Position numbers and translations under genes: made by a program | In this document: one piece after another, positions 26,778-33,035 of the stretch | Layout: the number at the start of each line of letters is the position of its first letter | Position numbering within the stretch: position 1 is the stretch's first letter | Assembly (NCBI RefSeq): GCF_004345665.1 | Contig: NZ_SLWR01000008.1 | Span: 248,001-312,000, forward strand | Direction of reading: 5' to 3' | From: Kribbella antiqua | Lineage (GTDB): Bacteria > Actinomycetota > Actinomycetes > Propionibacteriales > Kribbellaceae | Length of the DNA: 64,000 nucleotides | Notes under the pieces: generated by a model | What the model was told of the DNA's origin: nothing | Database searches by the model: none | What the model saw: only the letters and a program-made list of their open reading frames with translations

Positions 26778-26995
26778 TGCTGTTTCACCTCCAGGTCGTT
26801 TCTCGTACCCCGGAGGTGTGGGCGAAGGGGAATCTCGCGGTGCCACCACACCTTCACCGGGCCTGACGGCCCGGCCTCTTGCACAGCATTCGCTCGGGAG
26901 TGTCTTCGCCACCGCTCCACGCATCGCCTTCACAGCTGCCGGCGACTCTCTCGGACGTGGTGTACGGCGCTACTCGGTTCCGTCCACGCGAACAG
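26778..26995 (-). ncRNA. T-box riboswitch leader of aspS, translational type
   Basis: On the minus strand the T-box core GGTGGCACCGCGAG (26847-26834) is present. Stem III is a perfect 7-bp hairpin (arms 26857-26863 and 26868-26874), and a GAGAGAG stem II region lies near 26948. CACACCTCC (26820-26812) can pair either with GGTGTG (26852-26847) to form the antisequestrator or with the ribosome-binding site GGAGGTG (26792-26786). That is the switch expected for translational control. The tRNA-pairing bulge is UGGC, matching a G discriminator base as in tRNA-Asp and tRNA-Asn. I could not assign the specifier codon. Confidence 0.85.
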
Positions 26996-26999
26996 TTCC

Positions 27000-27029
27000 A
27001 GGATACGGCAGCCGGCAACCCCATTTCAG
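27000..27029 (-). promoter_or_regulatory. Candidate promoter of the T-box/aspS transcript
   Basis: Reading the minus strand, CTGAAA and TATCCT (27005-27000) are 18 bases apart. A start near 26993 would give a leader of about 216 bases, the right size for the T-box. The -35 match is weak. Confidence 0.35.
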
Positions 27030-27043
27030 CCGTGGGGCACAGT

Positions 27044-29299
27044 TCACCGGCGGGGATTCGACGGTGGGATCTGCGCGGTGTCCGTGTCCTCGCGGCCACC
27101 CACCTGCGCGTGCACTGTGATCTGGTTCGTCGCACCGGTGCCCGGCAGCGCGGCCCACTCGGAGTTGAACGGCTTGTGGTAGTTGTCTGTCCAGCAGGTC
27201 GCGCGGCGGACGTCGGTCGAGCGCGAACACGTCCAGCCGAAGTCCAGCACGTTGAGGAATAGCAGGTTGCGGCCCCACGAGATGTCCACGGTGACCCGCC
27301 GCCCGGCGTTCCCGTTGATCTTCAGGAAGCGGTTGTAGACCAGCGGGTTCGGGTCGGTCTGCCACGTCGGCGTGATGATCTGCAGCAGCGACTCGTCCTG
27401 CTGAATCCCGGCCAGAGTCTCCGAGTCGGTGTCACTCACCAGCCCGGCCGTCGCGGCCACGGTGTACGTCCGCGCCGCCGCCGATCCACCATCCGGTACG
27501 ACGAAGTCGGCCGGCAGCGGAGCCGGATTAGCCGGGGCGTTCGCCGTACAGGTCTGGGTCTTCTCGGTGCACTTCCAGCCGGCCGGGTTCGCGGCGATCG
27601 GCCAGTCGAGCGCGGCGCCGTACGTGATCTTGAGGGTCACGCTCGGGCGGTCGGTGCCGGGGGCAACGGTCAGGATGCGGTGGTGGACGTCCGGGTCCGC
27701 CTTGCCGGCGACGAGTTTCAGCAGGTTCTCGTCAGGGCGCGGCGGAGCGGTCAGGGTTTCGGAGTCGTCGTCGTACAGCCGGCCGGTCTTCGCTGACACG
27801 GTGAAGGTCCGGTCGGCCGTGGAGCCGCCGTCCGGGGTCGAGAATGTCACCGGCATCGGCTCGGGCTTGGCCGGGTTCGTCGCCGTGCACTTGCCGGCTG
27901 CCTTGTCGCAGATCCAGCCCTTGGGGTTCCCGCTGAGCGGCCAGTCGAGGCCGGCGCCGTACTTCATGCCGATGACCACGGGATCCGGGTTCGCGGCCGG
28001 GACCTTGATCGTGATGATGAAGTTCACCCCTGCGTCGGCGTCGGCCTCCCGCGTGTGGACGCCCGGAATCGCGTACGCCGGAGCGCCGCCACCGGGCGGC
28101 ATGGTGATCGTCACCAGGCCCTCGTCCAGGATCGGTGTCGTCGGCACCGGCGGCACCGGCGGCGCGGGCGTCGTCTGCGTCGGCGTCGGAGTCGGCGTGG
28201 GTGTCGGCACGGGCTCGGTCGTCGTGGTGGTCGGCGGCGGAACGGTCGGTGCCGTCGTCGGTTGCGTGGCCGTCGGCTTGACCGTCGGCGGCTTCACCGG
28301 GGGCACGGTCGGCGGCTGGGCAGGTGGCTGCGTCGGCTTCTGCGCCGGCGGCTTCTGGATCGCCGCCGGGGGAGTTTCGTTGCCGGTGAGCGCAATCGCC
28401 GCGAGTACGGCGGCCACTGCCACGACGACGACTGCTCCGGCGCCGACCGCCGTACGGGTGCTGTTCTCGGTGACCTTCTTCCAGCCGGTGACGACGAAGC
28501 CGACCAGACCGACCTTCGCTCCGGACGCAGCAGCGAGGTAGCCGAGGCCGGCGGTGCCGAGCAGGGCCGGGGCGAGCAGCGCCGGCAGAGCGCTGTTGAC
28601 CTCGACCAGCTCGAGGTAGACCGCCGTGCACTTCGCGCAGTCGTCCAGGTGCTCGCGGACGTTGCGGTTCTCCCGCTTGGTCAGGCCACCGCGGACGTAC
28701 GCACCCAGCCGCTCGGTGGTCCAACGGCAGCGGTCCCCGGCGACGTCGGCCAGGTGCTGCTGGAGGTAGGCCTGCCGCAGACCCTCACGGGCGCGGTAGG
28801 CGAGGGCGGAGACGCCGTTGGCGGTCAGACCGAGCAGGGGAGCGATGGCCGCCGGCTTCTCGCCTTCGACCTCGGTGTGCCAGAGCACCGCCTGCCAGCG
28901 CTCCGGCAGGCTCGCGAACGCCTTGGCCGCCGCACCGCTCTCGAATCCGGTGACAGTCGGGTCGTCGAAGCCCTCCGGCTCCCGCTCGTACGCCGCGATG
29001 TCGTCGGTCGTCTGCACCTTCCGCCCGGACCGGATCCGGTCGACGTGCACCCGCCGTACGGTCGTCAGCAGGTACGCGCGGAAGGAGATGTCCGGGCCGC
29101 CGCCGGAGCGCAGCGCGTCGAGGACCTTCGCGAAGGCGTCACTGGCCAGGTCGTCGGCGTCGTTGGCCGAAACCAGCTGACGGGCCATCCGCTCCGCGGC
29201 GTGGTGGTGCCGGCCGAACAGTTCGCCGTACGCCTCGAGATCGCCGTTGCGGACACGCGCGATGAGTTCGGCGTCGCTCGGTCCTTCCGGCGTCTCCAT
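27044..29299 (-). CDS. ECF sigma factor fused to zinc-finger, membrane span and extracytoplasmic repeats
   Basis: This single 751-residue frame contains sigma-2 (about residues 20-95), sigma-4 (130-180) and a ZAS-like zinc site (C191, H217, C221, C224). One membrane span follows (285-305), then a Pro/Thr-rich stalk (309-400). The outer part is made of three repeats, the first two carrying LDWP...GW.C elements and ending DSETL. It therefore joins sigma factor, anti-sigma-like domain and an external sensor in one chain. It may be released by proteolysis, or the sigma region may act at the membrane. Two palindromes lie in its promoter region. The start ATG at 29299 follows GGGGAGAGAG. Confidence 0.88.
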   Translation of the reverse strand: METPEGPSDAELIARVRNGDLEAYGELFGRHHHAAERMARQLVSANDADDLASDAFAKVLDALRSGGGPDISFRAYLLTTVRRVHVDRIRSGRKVQTTDDIAAYEREPEGFDDPTVTGFESGAAAKAFASLPERWQAVLWHTEVEGEKPAAIAPLLGLTANGVSALAYRAREGLRQAYLQQHLADVAGDRCRWTTERLGAYVRGGLTKRENRNVREHLDDCAKCTAVYLELVEVNSALPALLAPALLGTAGLGYLAAASGAKVGLVGFVVTGWKKVTENSTRTAVGAGAVVVVAVAAVLAAIALTGNETPPAAIQKPPAQKPTQPPAQPPTVPPVKPPTVKPTATQPTTAPTVPPPTTTTTEPVPTPTPTPTPTQTTPAPPVPPVPTTPILDEGLVTITMPPGGGAPAYAIPGVHTREADADAGVNFIITIKVPAANPDPVVIGMKYGAGLDWPLSGNPKGWICDKAAGKCTATNPAKPEPMPVTFSTPDGGSTADRTFTVSAKTGRLYDDDSETLTAPPRPDENLLKLVAGKADPDVHHRILTVAPGTDRPSVTLKITYGAALDWPIAANPAGWKCTEKTQTCTANAPANPAPLPADFVVPDGGSAAARTYTVAATAGLVSDTDSETLAGIQQDESLLQIITPTWQTDPNPLVYNRFLKINGNAGRRVTVDISWGRNLLFLNVLDFGWTCSRSTDVRRATCWTDNYHKPFNSEWAALPGTGATNQITVHAQVGGREDTDTAQIPPSNPRR

Positions 29300-29324
29300 C
29301 TCTCTCCCCGTGGTGTGTACGGCC

Positions 29325-29364
29325 TGTGACAGTCCGTCACATCGTTGCCGGGAACAAGGTTCCC
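29325..29364. promoter_or_regulatory. Two palindromes in the sigma-fusion promoter region
   Basis: TGTGAC-N5-GTCACA (29325-29341) and GGGAAC-AAG-GTTCCC (29350-29364) are both perfect. They lie 26-65 bases upstream of the sigma-fusion gene. The second contains GGAAC, a common ECF -35 element, on both strands. Confidence 0.45.
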
Positions 29365-29555
29365 ACGTGGGACGGCTGTGTGCATCTCCCTGACGCGGAA
29401 CTGTGCTCCTTTCCTGACGACAACACCAGTGGAGAAGTTACGCGGAAAAAGTTCGGCGAATCCGCGTCATGAACTCTCCCGCCGCCTGTCTCACCTCCAG
29501 AACGACGCTTCCGGCCGCCCGGCCGGGAGACTGACGGGGCTATTCGAGGAGGGCC

Positions 29556-30368
29556 ATGTCGCTGTTCGCGGAGTTCCGCCGACGGTTCGACCTGCGTCCG
29601 GCCAAGTCCCTGAACCTGGCGGGGTCGCCCGCCCGGACCCGGCCGGAAGCGTCGTCTTTTGATCAACCGTGCGGCGGGAGGGAGCCACACGGCACAGCTG
29701 GCATCGACCACAGCGCCTACCTCGCCATCGCCGAGGCGCTGCGGGACGGGGCCGATGTCGTGCCTGCGAGTGACGAGGTCGGGCGCCGGCTGGCGACCGA
29801 CGGTGTCTCGTTGCTCGAGGCACTTGATGGGCTGAGTGCGCTGTACCGCTCGATCGCCGGGGGCGAGCCGGCTTTCGCCGCGGTACGCGCACTCAGTTCC
29901 AGCTGGGCCGAAGCGTCCCTGGTCTATCTCCATTCGCTGTCCTGCGAGGACCCGCTGACCGGGCTGTCCAGCCTGGCCCACCTGCGGTCCCGGCTGGGGG
30001 AGCTCTACCGAGAGGCGGAGTTCCGTGGAACTTCCGTACCGAAAACCCACGCACTGGTGGTTGTCGAGCCGCTCAATCCCCCGGGGACGACGCCGTTCGA
30101 CCGCGAGCTCCGGCTGGTCGACGTGGCGGAATGCCTGCGGATCGTCTTCTACGGCGGTGACGTACTGGGCCGCGTCGGCTCACGCAAGGCGGCGGCGCTC
30201 GTCGGCCGCGAGCCGAACCTGCCGGAGCAGGTCGAGACGGTACGAGCCCTGATCACCCAGTGGCGGCTGGACACCGACATACCCCAGCTGGCCCGGATCT
30301 GGATCGAAGGCCTGCCGCACACCGACGCGATGGCCGGGCGGGTGCTCGACGAACTCGCCAGACCCTAG
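29556..30368 (+). CDS. Degenerate GGDEF-like protein
   Basis: This 270-residue soluble protein has a helical N-terminal half and a C-terminal domain opening with DPLTGLSSLAHLRSRL (from residue 132). That is the start signature of diguanylate cyclases. Where the GGDEF motif should stand, the sequence reads GRVGSRKAAAL (residues 205-215), so the catalytic residues are gone. The metal Asp region is also replaced. It may act as a scaffold or nucleotide sensor. GAGGAGGG lies just before the ATG. Two tandem hairpins follow the gene. The family call is by pattern only. Confidence 0.65.
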   Translation: MSLFAEFRRRFDLRPAKSLNLAGSPARTRPEASSFDQPCGGREPHGTAGIDHSAYLAIAEALRDGADVVPASDEVGRRLATDGVSLLEALDGLSALYRSIAGGEPAFAAVRALSSSWAEASLVYLHSLSCEDPLTGLSSLAHLRSRLGELYREAEFRGTSVPKTHALVVVEPLNPPGTTPFDRELRLVDVAECLRIVFYGGDVLGRVGSRKAAALVGREPNLPEQVETVRALITQWRLDTDIPQLARIWIEGLPHTDAMAGRVLDELARP

Positions 30369-30373
30369 GACCT

Positions 30374-30457
30374 GCGTCCGGACGCCAACAGGGGGGTGCC
30401 CGGACGCATCAGCCGGTGAGTGGATCGCCCATCACGGGGTGGGCGATCCGCTCACCG
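30374..30457 (+). terminator. Two tandem hairpins after the GGDEF-like gene
   Basis: GCGTCCGG (30374-30381) pairs with CCGGACGC (30400-30407). A second, stronger stem joins 30414-30431 with 30440-30457 (17 pairs plus one G-T). They begin six bases past the stop codon. Confidence 0.65.
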
Positions 30458-30499
30458 CTTGTCCATGTAACTGTCCATGCTCCTGTCTAAGGTGGAGGC

Positions 30500-31300
30500 A
30501 TGTGCGGTAGGTATGCATCGAGCCGGGACCCGTCCGACCTCGTCGTGGAGTTCGAGATCGAGGCCGGGAATGTGCGGGAGTCCGTGCAGGAGGTCGGTGA
30601 GAACTACAACGTCGCGCCAACCGACCAGGTGATCGCGGTGGTCGAGCGGAAGAACCGGGACGCGCCGGACGAGACCGTCCGCAAGCTGACCACGGTCAAG
30701 TGGGGGCTGGTGCCGTCCTGGGCGAAGGACACCTCGATCGGGTCGCGGCTGATCAACGCGCGGATGGAGACGGTCGCGGAGAAGCCCGCGTTCAAGAAGG
30801 CCTTCGCCACCCGCCGCTGCATCCTGCCGGCCGACGGCTATTACGAGTGGTACACCGCCGAGGAGAAGGTGAACGGCAAGCCGGTCAAGCAGCCGTACTT
30901 CATCCACCCGCCGGACGGCAGCGTCCTGGCGATGGCCGGCTTGTACGAGATCTGGCGGGACAAGTCCGTCGAGGACCCGGACAAGGACGAGGCGTGGCTG
31001 TGGACGTGCACCGTTCTGACCACGAGTGCCACCGACGACCTCGGGCGGATCCACGACCGGATGCCGCTGCTGGTCGAACGCGACCGGTACGACGCTTGGC
31101 TCGATCCGCTGAGCTCCGACCCGGACAACCTCCTCGAGCTACTGGTCCCGGCGTCACCCGGCCGACTGGAGGCGTACGCCGTATCGAAGGCGGTCAGCTC
31201 GGTGAAGAACAACGGCCCGCACCTGCTCGACCCACTCCCACCCGACGGCACCGACCCGATCGACAAGCCGGAACCGCCGGAAGAGACCACACTCTTCTGA
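30500..31300 (+). CDS. SRAP domain protein (HMCES/YedK, abasic-site processing)
   Basis: This 266-residue protein starts MCGRYASS; after removal of Met the Cys2 is the residue that crosslinks to abasic sites in single-stranded DNA. Other family motifs are NVAPTD, WGLVPSWAKD, INARMETV, RRCILPADGYYEW and the catalytic HDRMPLLV. Length is slightly above the usual 220-240 because of a C-terminal tail. It protects abasic DNA during replication. It stands alone; no SOS box was found upstream. Confidence 0.95.
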   Translation: MCGRYASSRDPSDLVVEFEIEAGNVRESVQEVGENYNVAPTDQVIAVVERKNRDAPDETVRKLTTVKWGLVPSWAKDTSIGSRLINARMETVAEKPAFKKAFATRRCILPADGYYEWYTAEEKVNGKPVKQPYFIHPPDGSVLAMAGLYEIWRDKSVEDPDKDEAWLWTCTVLTTSATDDLGRIHDRMPLLVERDRYDAWLDPLSSDPDNLLELLVPASPGRLEAYAVSKAVSSVKNNGPHLLDPLPPDGTDPIDKPEPPEETTLF

Positions 31301-31359
31301 TCGTTGACCCACCGAGGGAACACCACAGTTCTGTTCACAGGTGATGACAGGATGGGGCG

Positions 31360-31992
31360 GTGACCGACGAACGGATTGTGGGGACGCCGCACGGTGAGGC
31401 CCGGATCGTGGCGCATCGGGCCCGGCGGCCGGTGGCGACATTGGCCCTCGGTCATGGTGCCGGGGGAGGGATCGAGGCCGGCGACCTGACCGCGCTGGCG
31501 GCCCGGCTGCCGAAGCAGGACATCAACGTGTTCCTGATCGAGCAGCCCTGGCGCCGGGCCGGGAAGAAGCTCGCGCCGAGTCCGAAGATCCTCGACGAGG
31601 CCTGGATCGCGATCATCGGCCAGCTCCGGATCCGCACCCCGCTGGTGATCGGTGGCCGCAGCGCCGGGGCCCGGGTCGCCTGCCGGACCGCCAGCAGCTT
31701 GGGTGCGTCCGGCGTACTGGCGCTGGCGTTTCCGCTGCACGCGCCGGGCAAGCCGGAGAAGTCGCGGGTGGGGGAGTTGCAGAGTGCGGGCTTGCCGACA
31801 CTCGTCGTACAAGGTGAGCGGGATCCGTTCGGGACGCCCGAAGAATTCCCGCCGCTGACCGAGATGGCCGTCGTACCGGACGCCAATCACGAGTTCAAGG
31901 TGCCGAAGCGGGCGGAGCTGAGCCAGCCGGAGGCCTATGACCTGCTGATCGAAGCCGTGTTCGAATGGGTCAGCCGCGAGGTGTCCGGATAG
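31360..31992 (+). CDS. Alpha/beta hydrolase, dienelactone hydrolase-like
   Basis: This 210-residue hydrolase has the nucleophile elbow GGRSAGAR (GxSxG), an oxyanion-type LGHGAGGG near the N-terminus and a late His in DANHEFK. It begins at a GTG. The short, capless form matches the KANL3/Tex30-like family found near regulatory genes in actinobacteria. The substrate is unknown. It runs in the same direction as sigR, 140 bases upstream of it. Confidence 0.85.
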   Translation: MTDERIVGTPHGEARIVAHRARRPVATLALGHGAGGGIEAGDLTALAARLPKQDINVFLIEQPWRRAGKKLAPSPKILDEAWIAIIGQLRIRTPLVIGGRSAGARVACRTASSLGASGVLALAFPLHAPGKPEKSRVGELQSAGLPTLVVQGERDPFGTPEEFPPLTEMAVVPDANHEFKVPKRAELSQPEAYDLLIEAVFEWVSREVSG

Positions 31993-32033
31993 TGGGCAGG
32001 CACCTCTAGGACGGCGGATCGCCCGCGCAGGCG

Positions 32034-32059
32034 GGAATGCCCCCGCGCCCGGGCGTGTT
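32034..32059 (+). promoter_or_regulatory. SigR-dependent autoregulatory promoter
   Basis: GGAAT (32034-32038), 18 bases, then GTT (32057-32059) is an exact match to the SigR consensus GGAAT-N18-GTT. A transcript would start near 32066, so the ATG at 32069 would be at or next to its 5' end. Confidence 0.75.
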
Positions 32060-32131
32060 GTGGCGGACATGATGGCGACGAGAGAGGCTCCGGCGCGGGA
32101 CCGCGGGAAGACCCCGGTATTCTCGATCACG

Positions 32132-32746
32132 ATGCCGACTCCCACCACCACCGAGACACCCGAGCAGCGGACCGCGCGCTTCGAGCGCGAGGCGCTGCCG
32201 TTCCTCGACCAGATGTACGCCGCGGCGATGCGGATGACCCGTAATCCGTCGGACGCCGAAGACCTGGTCCAGGACACCTTCGCGAAGGCGTACAGCTCGT
32301 TCCACCAGTTCACGCCGGGCACCAACCTGAAGGCGTGGCTGTACCGGATCCTGACGAACACGTTCATCAACGGATACCGCAAGCGGCAGCGCCAGCCGAC
32401 GCAGTCGCCGACCGAGGAGATCGAGGACTGGCAGCTGACCGCCGCCGAGTCGCACACTCCCGGCGGCCTGAAGTCGGCCGAGGCGGTTGCCCTCGAGCAC
32501 CTGCCCGACTCCGACATCAAATCGGCCCTGCAGGCCATCCCGGAGGACTTCCGGCTGGCCGTCTACCTGGCCGATGTCGAGGGCTTTGCGTACAAGGAGA
32601 TCGCGGACATCATGGGTACGCCGGTCGGCACCGTGATGTCGCGACTGCACCGGGGCCGGCGTCAGTTGCGCGAGCTGCTGGCCGACTACGCGCGCGACCG
32701 GGGCCTGCTCCCGGCCGACGAGAAGGAAACCGAGGAGGAGTCGTGA
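32132..32746 (+). CDS. sigR: RNA polymerase sigma factor SigR/SigH (disulfide stress)
   Basis: This 204-residue ECF12-type sigma factor directs the thiol-oxidative stress response. Its conserved core reads ARFEREALPFLDQMY, MRMTRNPSDAEDLVQDTFAKA and GTNLKAWLYRILTNTFINGY. The downstream gene encodes its anti-sigma RsrA and overlaps by three bases. The ATG at 32132 gives the family-typical length and is preceded by TATTCT (32118-32123). An in-frame ATG at 32069 would add 21 residues and would be used by transcripts from the SigR promoter. This echoes the short and long SigR forms of Streptomyces. Confidence 0.94.
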   Translation: MPTPTTTETPEQRTARFEREALPFLDQMYAAAMRMTRNPSDAEDLVQDTFAKAYSSFHQFTPGTNLKAWLYRILTNTFINGYRKRQRQPTQSPTEEIEDWQLTAAESHTPGGLKSAEAVALEHLPDSDIKSALQAIPEDFRLAVYLADVEGFAYKEIADIMGTPVGTVMSRLHRGRRQLRELLADYARDRGLLPADEKETEEES

Positions 32747-33018
32747 GCTGCGGCGAGCACCACGACGTCGACTGCAGCGAGATCCTGCAGCGTGTGTACG
32801 TCTTCATCGACAACGAACTCGAGGACGCCAGCACCGAGGAGATCCGCCAGCACCTCGAAGAGTGCGCCCCCTGCCTGGACGAGTACGACCTGGAGCGCTG
32901 CGTGAAGAAACTGGTCCACCGCTCCTGCGGCTCCGACCAGGCCCCCGACGCCCTCCGCCAGAAAATCCTCCTCCGCCTCACCCAAATCCAGGTAGAAACC
33001 ACCATCACCACCGACTGA
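32743..33018 (+). CDS. rsrA: Zinc-binding redox-sensitive anti-sigma factor RsrA
   Basis: This 91-residue anti-sigma factor binds SigR in its reduced zinc form and releases it on disulfide formation. The ligands fall at exactly the positions known in Streptomyces RsrA: Cys11, His37, Cys41 and Cys44. Cys3, Cys53 and Cys61 are further cysteines. The GTG start at 32743 overlaps the sigR stop (GTGA). Confidence 0.95.
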   Translation: MSCGEHHDVDCSEILQRVYVFIDNELEDASTEEIRQHLEECAPCLDEYDLERCVKKLVHRSCGSDQAPDALRQKILLRLTQIQVETTITTD

Positions 33019-33035
33019 TCGGTCCGCGATGGCAT

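Noticed and set aside
26778..26933. Coding extension of AspS through the leader
   Set aside because: The region is explained by T-box structure, and the family start is the ATG at 26777.
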